From Artocarpus heterophyllus (lineage: Eukaryota > Streptophyta > Magnoliopsida > Rosales > Moraceae), in NCBI GenBank assembly GCA_025403435.1, contig CM046332.1, positions 12,375,480-12,439,479 of the forward strand: a DNA stretch of 64,000 nucleotides, read 5' to 3'. The notes under the pieces were generated by a model. The model was not told where the DNA came from. It was given only the letters and a program-made list of their open reading frames with translations, and made no database searches. A program made the translations under genes and the position numbers. This document shows, piece after piece, positions 24,371 through 36,200 of the stretch; position 1 is the first letter of the stretch, and every line of letters begins with the position of its first letter.

Positions 24371-25849
24371 GAGCTTGTGGATCTTCCCGAAGGGGTAAAA
24401 CCCATAGGGTGTAAGTGGATCTACAAGAGGAAAAGAGGAGTGGATGGAAAGGTTGAAACCTTTAAGGCTAGGCTGGTAGCTAAGGGTTATACGCAAAAGG
24501 AAGGAATCGATTATGAGGAAACCTTTTCGCCTGTAGCCATGCTTAAGTCCATCCGAATTCTCTTGTCCATAGCTGCTGCTCTCGATTACGAGATTTGGCA
24601 GATGGATGTCAAGACGACTTTTCTGAATGACTATCTTGATGAGTCCATTTATATGGAACAACCAGACGGGTTCAAGGTCGGGGGTCAAGAGGGGAAGGTT
24701 TGTAAGCTGCTAAAGTCAATTTATGGACTTAAGCAGGCATCCCGTTCTTGGAACATAAGATTTGATCAAGTGATCAAGACTTATGGGTTCTCACAAAATG
24801 TGGATGAACCATGTGTTTACAAACACGTAAAGGATGGGAATGTGGTTTTTCTACTGCTCTATGTAGATGACATTCTGCTAAATGGCAATGACGTTGGGGC
24901 ATTGTCATTGGTCAAATTATGGTTGACCAAGCAGTTTGACATGAAGGACTTGGGCGAGGCTAATTTTGTTCTAGGTATCCAGATCCTTCGGGATAGGAAG
25001 AACAAAATGATAGCTTTGTCTCAGGCCGACTACATAGATAAAATTCTCAGGAGGTTTGCAATGCAGGATTCCAAGAAAGGTGGGCAACCATCTAGGTCTG
25101 GAATTACTCTTTCTAAGAAAGACTCTCCAAAGTCTTATGAAGAAAGATAATACATGAAGAAGGTGCCTTATGCTTCGGCAGTGGGTAGTCTCATGTATGC
25201 CATGCTTTGCACACGACCGGATATTAGCTATGCGGTCGGGATTGTAAGTCGATTTTAGGCGGATCCAGGACCGAACCATTGGGTTGCGATAAAGCATATT
25301 TTCAAGTACCTGAGAAGGACTCGAGGGTATATGCTTGTGTATTCGGTTGAGGACTTGACTCCTCTAGGATACACTAATTCGGATTTACAATCCTGTCTGG
25401 ATTCTAGGAAATCGACTTCGGGGTTTGTGTTTACTCTGGGTGGTGGTACCATCAGTTGGAGAAGTGAGAAGCAAGATTGCACTTCGGATTCAACGATGGA
25501 GGCCGAATATGTGGCGGCTAGTGATGCTTCGAAAGAAGCAGTGTGGCTCCGCAAGTTCCTTGGGGATCTTAATGTAGTTCCTGGTATGGATAAAGCGGTA
25601 TCACTGTACTGTGATAACAGTGCGGCGGTAGCTAATGCTAAGGAACCAAGATTTCACAAGAAGAGTAAGCATATTGATCGGAAGTATAATGTGATAAAGG
25701 ACTTTGTTGAGAGCGGGCATGTCACGGTGTGCAAGATCGCGTCAGAGGACAATTTAGCTGATCCATTTATGAAGACACTTACTGGGAGAGTCTTCGAGAG
25801 GCATGTGGAAGCTATGGGGATGCGAAATTTGCAGTATTTACTCACTTAG
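24371..25849 (+). pseudogene. Co3 reverse transcriptase and RNase H
   Basis: Same frame as integrase, so one polyprotein with stops. RT motifs in order: [89 protein letters not shown] (YVDD codons 24860-24871), [17 protein letters not shown]. The connection holds YASAVGSLMYAMLCTRPD. Stops are TAA 25148-25150 and TAG 25257-25259. RNase H: GYTNSDLQSCLDSRKSTSGF, STMEAEYVAASDASKEAVW, LYCDNSAAVANAKEPRFHKK, SKHIDRKYNVIKDFV, ending ASEDNLADPFMKTLTGRVFE and the natural stop TAG 25847-25849. All catalytic motifs are present apart from the stops. Confidence 0.94.
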
Positions 25850-25863
25850 TGCAAGTGGGAGAT
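25850..25863 (+). other. Co3 polypurine tract
   Basis: TGCAAGTGGGAGAT-like purine run between the polyprotein stop and the 3' LTR. Co4 has the same tract with one change (GTGAGAGAT, minus strand at about 60832-60845). Confidence 0.85.
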
Positions 25864-27897
25864 TGTTAGACATGTATGCCCTAAGGAGTAAAAATGTAAT
25901 ATGTTTTTGGAGACATTTTTATCAATAAAGAATTTACTTATTTATATTTACCAAATCTTGTCCTCTTTACGTTCATATTCATTGAATGTATGATAAGCAA
26001 ATAGTAGTCTGAGACTGTCAATCTAAACCTTAAGAATTGGGCATATGATGGGATGATTATGCGGTAGACACGATTCTTAAGATGATGGTCTAAAACATAT
26101 GATCTGCAATCGAGGGAATAAAGTTGGGCGCTTTATTCATGTAAAGATTGTTATGTTGTCTATATCCCTTATGGGAGGTGGTTTGTCTTGGCCATCGGAG
26201 TTGGACTCCATGAATAGAAACATTGGCACGTTGTCATAGGTGACGACGTGTTGGATCTGGACATAAAGTGAATTTATTTGGATTAATAATTCTGTCTTTG
26301 CAAATCGATTCACTTTAGATAGTCATTTGTATTGTTTCTTAATCCTGAGATGAATAGTAGTCCCGTTGTCTCGACTTGTGTCTTTTGATGTACCAATGGG
26401 TGACTCCCATATCTCTATAGTGGTATGCAAGCCGGTACGTTGGAGGCATGACTCTTGATAGCGTAGACTTGTTATTCATAGATATGGAATCCATAGCTCC
26501 TCTATAGGAGTAATGATATCCTCTTATATGCGTTGTCATGTAATTGGAAAACTGGAGCGCTCAACCATTTGGATACATAGGTGTAACCGAATGGTATACT
26601 ATCTTTGGATGGTAAGTTTTCTAATGGTGAGACAATGGAACGTAAGATAAAAATAATCAGGAAGGTAAGACAGAACTTGTCCTTAAGCCGATTATGGATT
26701 ATCATATGGGGATATGATACACTATGATATGTCATGGAGACTTAGCTACACGAGCTTCGTAATTTTATAAAGTTCGAGAGTGCAGCTCCAACCTTTTAGT
26801 GGAGTAGCGTTGGAGTTGATAATTGTGAAATGTATATCTGGGATATTGGGTTTCATAATTATCATGAGCTTGAACTTTATAGGTCCATTTTGGTCCCCTT
26901 TGCTAGTTCACAAAGTCCTGTAACGACACGGCGTGCTTTTCCAATAATTGGTGACTTATGTCGGATTTATCAGATTGGTTTAAAATTTATAAGAATCAAA
27001 TAATTCATGTCGTTTATCGGTTGAATTAATTTTGTAAGAAATTAGTTCAAGATAAACTTGTTGAATTATTGTGATCAGATAATTCTTGTCTGTTTATCGA
27101 TTGATTTAATTTTGGATAAATTAGATCAAGATAAACTTGTAGAATTATTGTGAATTGATTTATTTTCTTAGAGATTATCTTGATAAAGTTTGTTTTGATC
27201 AGATATCTTATCTATTGGGTTATTTGAATCAAAACTGAGACTTTATCCTTTAGAATCTCGGGTGGAAAATAAAAGATTCGCGGAGATTTTTTCTCAGGAG
27301 TTCGGCCTGTCGGATGACGTGTTCGGCCTGCCAAACTGGGCTGTTTGGCCTGTCGATCAGACAGTTCGGCTTGCCGATCAGCGGAAGATAAGATTACACA
27401 TTTTTCACACGGATCTTATCAGATATTGATCCGAACTTGATTTTGTTTCGAGTTTTTGAGACCTAATCTGATATGGACTGACCCCAGGACCAATAGGTAT
27501 AAAAAGGGAGTGAGTCTCATGATTTACTCAGATCAATTTGAGAGATTAAGAGTGATACTCTTCTAGTGAGCATCTGAAAACTCCCTGAGAGCTTTTGTTC
27601 ACAAATCACGAGCACTAGCTTTGGGTTATCTCTGTTGGTTGAAAGGAGAGTCACCGGTGGAAGAGCTGTACGTGTGAGCCCACACTCACTCCGGTTGTGG
27701 ATAGAGAATAGCAAAGAAGACCAGTTGGTTGAGGCTCTTCTGGAACGTTACTTCTCTACACGGATTGCGGAGGTTCTTCAGCACACTGAGGTTAGTAAGA
27801 TCTGTCTAATTTATACATATAACATGTCAAACTTGTGTTTTGAAAATTACTCTGATGAAAATTTTTTAAAATTCTGCTACGCACTTTGTTTCCAACA
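25864..27897 (+). repeat. 3' LTR of Co3 (2,034 bp)
   Basis: Begins TGTTAGACATG, ends TTTCCAACA. Same layout as the left LTR, but its GC-rich array has four units (27301, 27322, 27344, 27365) rather than three, which accounts for the 22-bp length difference. TATA box at 27498-27505. Confidence 0.95.
27498..27505 (+). promoter_or_regulatory. Putative TATA box of Co3 3' LTR
   Basis: TATAAAAA in the same context (CCAAT upstream, GGGAG downstream) as in the left LTR. Being in the 3' LTR it could drive outward transcription into the Co2 leader. Confidence 0.65.
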
Positions 27898-27902
27898 ATC
27901 TT
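27898..27902. other. Target-site duplication of Co3, right copy
   Basis: ATCTT, identical to 18230-18234. Confidence 0.95.
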
Positions 27903-29266
27903 CACATCATAAAATAAAAAAAATCACTATGGTCATAATCATCTTCTATAGCAAGTGTTAATTATTAAAAATCTAAATTCACGCAAGAAGTGTATAAGAG
28001 AATAAACGCTTTGCCACTATACTCCTACTAAATGTGATAATTCCTAGCATGTTTCCCGCATACATATCACAAAAATAACAATAATCATGTGCAATTAAGC
28101 ATGCATTTACAAATAAATAAATAACAACAATTATAATTTATTGCAATGATTCCAAACATGCTCACATAGACAATTGTACTTAGACCTTAAAATAAATAAT
28201 TAAGCATCTTCTAGAAGAAAACGTCACTTGTATGGATATATCAATTTTCTAATAAAATTGCACCACACAGACACACACATAATTATATATGTGTGTGTGT
28301 GTCCAGAATCACATATTACACATAATTCATATGTACTTCAAAATTGAATAAACGGACAACAAAAATTCATATTATATTAAAATATAAAAATTTCATCTTT
28401 ATTATAAATTCATTTATTATAAGAAAATTAGCAACAATTATTTTTTTTCAAAAAATAAGGTATTGGTCACAGTCAAGGACTGAAACAGCCCCTATGGGCT
28501 CAATTGGGGCTGGCCTAGGTGCAACTATGCTGCGTAGGCTTGGCCTGACATGTTGGGCCGGCGTTCAAGCTTGCTCCAGCCCACTAGGAGATCGCCTCGT
28601 CTCCCATTGGGCATTGCCCGCGTGGCAAAAAAATTCTAGAGGCCCAAAAATGGACCTAGGCAACCTAAAAACACACCTTAACATCTTGTGCCAGTACAGC
28701 CACTTGCCCAACAAAGAGAGTAGCCGCCACTCGCCCCTGTGACAAGCCGACGATGGTGACTTTCAGATGTCATTTTTGTCATGTCGAAATCCTAGTTCCA
28801 GTGACGTCCCAACTTTCACCTTACGTCACCTCTACAGTGGTAGATGAAACTTACTCTCCACCCAATGAGAGTCAGATTTGCTTTAATCTGTATGTTGATT
28901 AAGGTTAGTCACAATTTAACCTACCAAAACATTGAATTTCAATAACTTTGGCTACACATGACAAAATTTAGCATATGATATATCAATGACAAGATAATTT
29001 TGAGATGAAACCATGCATGCCAAAATTATATCAAAATAAGAAATGATTAAAAAATTTAAAGTCAAAGTTTTGGATTTCTCAAATTTTACCTAATTTATTT
29101 CAATAATCATAAATAGTATGATCACGAAATTGATATGGCTGATAATATCATAAATATACACCACATATTCAAAAATCAAGCCAAAAATCCTAATGGCAAT
29201 TACCTCTCTCCTCATGATATGTCGATAGTGGGGTATGAAAACTTCATGTAGCAGCTCTTATGCTAA
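27903..29266 (-). other. Leader of Co2 with primer-binding site
   Basis: Continuation of Co2 after the Co3 insertion; no coding signal. A GC-rich patch at 28480-28830 yields spurious ORFs. A TG/CA microsatellite pair lies at 28265-28305. The primer site at 29254-29265 reads TAGCATAAGAGC on minus, a three-mismatch relic of TGGTATCAGAGC. Confidence 0.65.
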
Positions 29267-29572
29267 TGTCGGAAGCATCTATGAGTGTCTGAATCTTGTC
29301 TCCAAATCAACATGGATCCAAGAATAGTCCAAGGGAAGCCTTACGATACTCTACTATATGGGACATCAAGTGGATTCCTTATCTCATCTTTTAAGGACTA
29401 ACTAGGACCTATCAGTGTCCCACTAAGTATAGATAGTTACAACCGAATCAAAATATCTCACGCACTTTGGTAATTGATAACTTCAAAAATATTAATTATT
29501 TATTTATTTTGGATTAAATAAATAATTCGAAATTTAAGCATGCGAGCCCTTAAAAATAGGCCACGTCCAACA
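29267..29572 (-). repeat. 5' LTR of Co2 (306 bp)
   Basis: TG at 29267 and CA at 29572. Aligns with 12429-12919 but has lost an internal block of about 170-185 bp. The flanking 5-mer GTGAG (29573-29577) is one base from GAGAG at 5683-5687. Confidence 0.78.
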
Positions 29573-30089
29573 GTGAGAGAAATAAACATAGCACCTAAAG
29601 TTGCCGTACCACTTGTTGCATTGTCGGTTGTACATATTGCAAGCAAATATTCAATTTAATTACATAAATTTATTTGTTCTTAAGAATATGCCTCATTTTA
29701 AGATTTCCAGTCTACAGTCTCCACACCACGTTTCAATCAATTTTATTATTAATAAATAACCCATTAATAATACAGACCTCAACTTTTTCTATTCTATTCT
29801 ATTCTTTTCTTTTCTTTTTTAACAAAAATTCCCCCTCAATTATAGCCTTTATAATAATATACTCCCCAAACATTAAAATGTATCATAATCTGTTTACCCT
29901 GATCTATGAAATATTAATAAAAAAATTCTTCGATTATAATTTTTAGCAAAAATAATACAATATCACACAAATAATGAAGATTGTGAAACAATTTAATAAA
30001 TCATTACACTATTAGTTTATCTAGGTGTAGTTACATGAAAGTGAGAGGAGAATTTTTTTTTTAATTTTGTAGTTTATCTTTAATAATTA
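29573..30089. other. Spacer right of Co2, no confirmed gene
   Basis: Apparently host sequence resumes here. Bases 29573-29659 form a short open frame ending REINIAPKVAVPLVALSVV and a hydrophobic tail before TAA; it could be the end of a truncated exon but has no recognised family. The rest is AT-rich. Confidence 0.35.
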
Positions 30090-30637
30090 AAATTTTTAAA
30101 AGAGATTAGCACAAATGGCCTGAACTTTGGGTTTGAATGGCCAAAACTTTAGGCCGTTCCCACTTTGGCATCTGAACTTAAAAAATGAACACTTTTTAAT
30201 CTTAAACTTTTAGAATTCCTCAATTTGCTTTTGTCCAATTTTTGTCAAAAGTAATAGAACTAGACCCATGTGAGTCATACATGGGTAGTATGTAAGGGCC
30301 AAAACACATTTTGTTAGTCCCAAATGAGAATTATCATTTACATTCGCATTTAAAAAGTTGGGGAAAAAATAATTTAGAGATTTGCAATTAAGAATTTTGC
30401 TATTTTAGAGGCACGAAAGGTATTATCAAGCCACAAATAATTTGAATGACCCTCACATGCATCTATCATAAGTTTATTTCTATCACTTTTGACAGGAAAT
30501 TAGACAAAAGTGACAAAATGAGAAAATTTAAAAGTTTGGGATAGTAATACAATGATAGTTTTTAAAGTTTAGAGGGCAAAGTGTGGCAAACCCTAAAGTT
30601 CAAGGACCATTAGTGTTAATAATCTATTTTTAAATTA
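30090..30637. mobile_element. Fold-back MITE A (about 0.55 kb)
   Basis: Two long inverted arms: about 30090-30290 and 30450-30637. Left arm phrases (CAAATGGCCTGAACTTTGG, TTTTGTCAAAAGTAATAGAA) pair with the reverse complement of the right arm (CTAATGGTCCTTGAACTTTA, CCTGTCAAAAGTGATAGAA). No coding capacity. Arms of about 190 bp suggest a Mutator-type or fold-back non-autonomous element. Target duplication not resolved. Confidence 0.7.
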
Positions 30638-31482
30638 GATCATTTTTTTAGATTCAAATTAGTTGTAGACATGATAGAGTTACTCAAATACTTGTACATT
30701 ACGTACTATCTTAATTATGTACCAATTTTTATTAAAAGTTCTAATAAAAGAAGTTTTTTTGCTTATATTCTATATATAAGGGGAACACATATTACGCTTT
30801 GAAGTTCGGGGGCAAACTGTTACAACAATTATGGTTGTTGTTTTTTTTTTTTTTTTGAGGAGATATTAGAATCATAGTTGAGGGAGAGTTTTTATAGTTA
30901 TTCTTTTTTATTTTTATTCTTTAACTTACACCCTCTTAAATCCAATGCATATGCATTTGTTTAGGGTCTCTAATTTTTTGTTGTTAAAGAAAAAAACCCT
31001 CTAAAAAAGTAGTCGTTATTTTGTTTTTGTTGAATTCTCTGTAAAATAATCTGGTCAAAACAAGCAATGATGTCAATCAGTAGCTTTGGGTAATTTTTCT
31101 TGGGATAGCATTCCCCCGCGATGTACTCTTGGATGTGAGTGCCTGGATTATTTCTGTTTAGGCTCTGAGTGCTTTGTAGTTTGTTATCTTTTCAAGTTTC
31201 CAGCATTTAGGGGCGTGACAAGGGCTGGCACCAGTAACGAAGTTAGGATGTTTTGATAGGGAGGCTAATATCTTACGATGCATAAGATTATATATACTCA
31301 ACTGTTTCACGAGGGAGTGTGTGTGCAAATTTTAGTTATTTTTTAAGTATATAACTTACGTAAATGTATATTATATAGTAGATAAAAGAAAGTTGGTTTG
31401 GGGGGGGGGGGGGGCGCAACGCTTAAGCCTTTACCTTCATCATTGGTTGACGCCCACCTCCTATCCCTAGTTCTTTTTTTTT
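30638..31482. other. AT-rich spacer with a G15 run
   Basis: No gene or paired repeat seen. It contains poly-T at about 30841-30856 and 15 consecutive G at 31400-31414, which creates a spurious glycine-rich ORF. Confidence 0.5.
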
Positions 31483-31988
31483 GGTATTTAGTATTGTTAT
31501 CCTTGAACTTGTCGCACATTTACAATTTGTCCCTTAAACGTTTAATTTTGATAAGTTGCTCCTTGAACTTGCGATTTTGTAAATTACCTCGTTCATAATG
31601 ATTTTAGTTTTTTTGACTAAAATTAACATGTAAATTGCATACGTATAGTTGATTATTGACATGGATGATTATTTTTATGTATTTAAACCTAAATTTATTG
31701 TAATTAATATTTTTATTTAAGTTTATATTAAAATAGTAAATTTTGAATTAACTTTGTTTTGATATAAATTTGAGTTAATATTTATACGAAAAAACTCTTT
31801 ATATTCTTAATTAATGACCCATGTGAAAATCATACGTCAATTTTAGTCAAAAACTTAAAATTGCTATCAATAGGGGGTTATTTGCTGCATATTTATAAGT
31901 TTAAGGATCAACTTGCCAAAATTAAAAGTTCAAGGGGCAAATTGTAAACATGCGACGAATCTAGAAGGCAACAGTGTCAAACACTTTT
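31483..31988. mobile_element. Fold-back MITE B (about 0.5 kb)
   Basis: Inverted arms about 31483-31650 and 31800-31988. Left TTTACAATTTGTCCCTTAAA and TTTTTGACTAAAATTAACAT pair with the right arm (reverse complement TTTACAATTTGCCCCTTGAA and TTTTTGACTAAAATTGACGT). Non-coding. Same general type as MITE A but a different sequence family. Confidence 0.7.
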
Positions 31989-32489
31989 TTGTGTATACGA
32001 AATTTTATAAAACTTTTGTTCTGCTTCTTTAAAATTATATTTTGCCCTCTTTAAGATTCTAAATCTCTTTATTTAGCTCACCTTATTCGTTCAGTCACAT
32101 TTTCTACTTCCCAACCATTTTTTTTGGCTTTGCCCCTAGTGTCAGGCTTCCACGACCTTAAGAGCAAGCAACCTGTAATTTGGAAATGACATATAGAAAT
32201 GGGGTCAGAGGGTGGTGGACAAAGTAAAAAAAAGAAGAAAAAGTTTTAGACCATTTAAAGAAATGAGTTGGAGTTCAAAGTTTAAATTCAAAACATCATA
32301 GCATGTGAGTGAATATTTTTAAAAACTTAGTCGGAATTGCATACTACAATCTAAACTGTAGCTTCTAAATGCCTATTTAATTGTAGGGACCTTTTGATAT
32401 AATAAGGTCGTAAAAGAAGCAATACTTTAAATTAAAAATTTAATTTATGGATAGTAATAATTTACTATCCATAAATTACATCGGAAGAA
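31989..32489. other. Spacer with a perfect 17-bp hairpin
   Basis: No gene seen. Bases 32441-32457 and 32462-32478 are perfect inverted repeats (TAATTTATGGATAGTAA) with a 4-nt loop, just before the CACTA element. Confidence 0.55.
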
Positions 32490-32639
32490 ACTACAATATG
32501 ACCCCTATTCAGGACAAGAAATTTTGGATTAGGCGACCTTTATTTAATGACTGTTTCCTAAAAATGGTCGTGGTAAGGCGACAAAAGCACGGTGAGTTAC
32601 GCCCGCGAAAACGAAGACCGTTGTGGAAGGGGGCGGGAG

Positions 32640-32835
32640 CTACCACGACGGTTTTTTAAAAAACCGTCGTGAAATACTTAAGCTTCCACGATAGTTTTTT
32701 GAAAAACCGTCGCGAAAGCTTTAGTATTTCACAAAAACCGTCGTGGAAGCTTTAGTATTTCACGACGGTTTTTTAAAAAACCGTCGTGATAGCTAATACA
32801 TTCCACGACGATTTTTTAAAAAACCGTCGTGGTAT
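32640..32835. repeat. 5' subterminal repeats of the CACTA element
   Basis: Four to five copies of CCACGACGGTTTTT in both orientations. Two are perfect 28-bp palindromes (32644-32671 and 32761-32788, CACGACGGTTTTTT followed by its complement) and 32803-32832 is nearly perfect. In CACTA elements such repeats bind the TNPA-type protein and bring the ends together. Confidence 0.85.
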
Positions 32836-33259
32836 CTTACTTAAAAATCATTTTCCACCTCAATATTCAGACACAATTTAGAAACTCGCTTCTCGAATAC
32901 AGACACAGACTCGTCCGAATCAGCTGCCGCCATCCCTCTCCACCTCCACACTACTTAATCTTTGCCCAAATTGTAAGTTTTTGTTAGAAATTGATAAATT
33001 GTTGTTGATTGTGTTGTATAATTAGTCCAAAATTGATAAATAGTTGTTGATTTTGTTGTTTATTCTGTGAGATTTGTATTGTGGATCATGGGTATGATTT
33101 CTTTGTTTTATAATAAGTATGTGTAACTTGTTTTATGATGGGTGATGTTTTTGTTTTATGATTAATTAATATATATAGGTGGATATATATATATATAGAT
33201 TGTGAAATTAATTTTAATTGAATATTTGCTATTTATTATTTCGATTTAGGTATTGCAAA

Positions 33260-36200
33260 ATGGATAGGAAATGGATGTGGGATTTTCGATTGTCTAGAGA
33301 GTATGTGAATGGTGTGGAAGAGTTCTTCGATTTTGCCAAAAGTCATGCCAATGGTGATAAAATTCGGTGTCCTTGTGTTCAATGTGAAAACCATAGATTG
33401 CATCCAATTTCAATTGTTAGAGGACATTTATTTCAAAATGGAATTATAAGTAGTTATCAAACGTGGCATTTTCATGGCGAGTCTAATTTCAATCCAACTT
33501 TACTAAGTAAAGAAAAGCAAGCTATTGTGGAGGATAATATGAATGATCAAGACAATATGGTTGACATGGTCAATGATTTAGAAGAACACTTTGTGCACCG
33601 TCTGGATTTATTTGAGACAATGATGAATGATGCAGAGACACCCGTGTACAAGGGGTGTACCAATTTCACTAAATTGTCTGCTTTAGTTGGATTATGGAAT
33701 TTGAAAGCGCCGGGTGGGTGGTCAAATTCTAGTTTCACAAAGCTGTTAGAATTTTTAGGAAGGCTTCTACCAGAGGGTAACAAATTACCAACTAGTATGT
33801 ATGAGGCTAAGAAGACTTTGAGCACTTTGGGAATGGATTATAAGAAAATTCATGCTTGTGAAAATGATTGTGTTCTCTATAGGCATGAGTATGAGGACGA
33901 GAATTATTGTCCAGTTTGTCAACAAGCAAGGTGGAAGAAAGGAAAGGAGCCAAAAGATGGCAAGAATGCAGTGCCAAAAAAAGTGTTATGGTATATTCCA
34001 CCGGTACCACGTTTGAGGCGTTTATTCGGAAACCCAGAACATGCCAAGAATTTGACATGGCATCATGACAAATGGGTGGATGATGGTATGCTTAGACACC
34101 CGGTGGATTCACCACAATGGAAGACTTTTGAAGCCGATCATCCCAACTTTAGTGCAGATCCAAGAAACATACATTTCGCTTTATCGACGGATGGAATGAA
34201 CCCACATGATAACATGAGTAGTAGGCATAGCATTTGACTCGTAATACTTGTTAACTATAATCTCCCTCTGAAGTTGTGCATGAAGCGGAAGTTTTTAATG
34301 GTGTCTTTATTGATTTCGGGTCCTCACCAACTAGGTAATGACATTGATGTATACTTGGCACTGTTAATCAATGACCTAAAAAAGTTGTGGGAAAATGGAG
34401 TTGAAGTTAAAGATGCTTACCGAAAAGAGACGTTCACACTCCGTGCAATGTTGATATGGACAATTAACGACTTCCTCGCATATGGCAATTTATCTAGTTA
34501 TTCGGTGAAGAGTTCTATTGGTTGTCCTATTTGCATGACGGAAACGTCTCACAAACGGTTGAAGAAAGGAAAGAAAACTGTTTTTCTTGGTCATAGAAAA
34601 TGGTTGCCAAGAGATCATCGCTACCGCAAACAAAAGAAAGCCTTTGATGGCAACAATGAAGAAAGAGACCCCCCTGGCCCTTTGACAGGTGAACAAATAT
34701 TTGAAATAGTAAAAGATATAAGAGTCGTATTCGGTAAGATAAAGCGAGGTAAGGACAAGCCGCCAAATGATGGACCATGGAAAAAAATATCAATCTTCTT
34801 TGATCTTCCCTATTGGAAGACACTTTTTGTTCGTCATTGCTTGGATGTTATGCATATTGAGAAAAACATTTGTGAATCCATAGTCGACACGTTGCTTGAC
34901 ATTTTGGGCAAGACTAAGGATGGTGAAAAAGCTCAGTTGGATCTCATGGAAATGGAGATTAGGCCTAATTTTTTTCCTGAGAAAAGAGGGAACCATACTT
35001 ACTTACCTCTGGCAAAGCACATGTTATCTAGAGCAGAAAACAAAAAGCTCTGTGAATGGCTTGCTTCATTAAAAGTGCTAGACGGGCATTCTTTGAACTT
35101 TAAAAAGTTCGTGTTAGTGAAGGATTTGAAACTTATTGGCATGAAGACACACGATTGTCATGTGTTGATGCAACAATTACTACCACTTGCTTTACGGGGA
35201 ATTCTAACAAAGGACGTGAGATTTGCAATTTCCAAGGTGTGCTCGTTCTTCAATTCAATATGCTTAAAGGTCATTGGTCCACTTATGCTAGATTCACTGC
35301 AATCGGAGTTGGTGCAAAACCTTATGCATGCTTGAAAAGTATTTTCCACTGGCATTTTTTGACATCATGATATTTAATAGTGCACTTAGTACATGAAGTT
35401 TAGTTATGCGGACCGGTGTATTTGAGATGGATGTACCCATTTGAAAGATATATGAAGGTTTTGAAGGGCTATGTGAAGAATCAAAATATTCCAGAGGGAT
35501 GTATTGTAGAAAGTTACATAGCTGAGGAATCAGTTGAATTTTGCTCTGAGTACCTATCTAATGCAGACACGATTGGGGTGCCAAAGACTACAAACATTGA
35601 GGCAAGGGGACTATCTACGGCCAATCCTTCATCAGTAAATCGAGAGGAGTGGGAGCAAGCTTGTCTTTATGTCTTGCACAATGCGAATAAAGTGGAGCCT
35701 TTGATTGAGGTGCACATGAACGAATTAAAAAAAACATACCCAAGAAGAGCAAGAAATGAGAAGTGGTTGCAAGACGAATACAACCAGACCTTTCAGTTGT
35801 GGATTACAGCACACATCTATGGCAAGTGGTCCACATCACAAGATGGTGGCATGTCATAGGTGTTGAAGAACCTAGCTAGAGGACCATTGTCGATAGTTAC
35901 AAGGTATACGTCATGTTCCATAAATGGTTATACTTTCTACACTCCCGAAAGAGATGAGAAGCATCTGGTGCAAATTAGCGGTGTGACTCTCCGTGCTGAG
36001 GCTATGCATATTGCCTCCGCCAAGGACAAGAATCTGGTATATGGGACCATGAACTACTTTGGTTTCATTGAAGATATTTGGGAACTTGATTTTGGGGGAT
36101 TACACATAGCACTTTTTAAGTGCAACTAGGCCGACAATAACTATGTTAAGAATGACGATGACGGCATCACTGTGGTTGACTTTAGAAGATTGGAATAAAG

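Larger units (their letters stand above)
18235..27897 (+). mobile_element. Co3: full-length Ty1/copia retrotransposon (9.66 kb)
   Basis: Complete structure on plus: LTR 18235-20246, primer site 20249-20260, a 1.6 kb leader, one gag-pol reading region 21897-25849, polypurine tract 25850-25863, LTR 25864-27897, and a perfect 5-bp target duplication. The LTRs are about 2.0 kb and differ by roughly 7 positions in the first 200 (counted by eye) plus one 22-bp indel. All copia domains are recognisable in the order gag, protease, integrase, RT, RNase H. It is the youngest intact-looking element here, but a 2-bp insertion in gag and four in-frame stops in pol make it non-autonomous now. A Tork/Angela-like clade is my tentative guess. 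Confidence 0.96.
12429..29572 (-). mobile_element. Co2: old Ty1/copia retrotransposon split by Co3
   Basis: Outer LTRs at 12429-12919 and 29267-29572 share blocks such as CATGGATCCAAGAAT and ATCAGTGTCCCACTAAGTA. Between them on minus are a primer site (29254-29265), a leader (29253 to 27903, continuing below 18230), gag (18138-17277), integrase (about 16730) and reverse transcriptase/RNase H (about 15.9-14.1 kb). Co3 (18235-27897) interrupts the leader close to gag. Without Co3 the element is about 7.5 kb. One terminal TG has become TA and one CA has become CG, and the coding region is heavily broken, so it is older than Co3. Confidence 0.82.

Noticed and set aside
28344..28742. 132-codon ORF in the Co2 leader
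   Set aside because: GC-rich patch without recognisable domain; no splice or promoter context.
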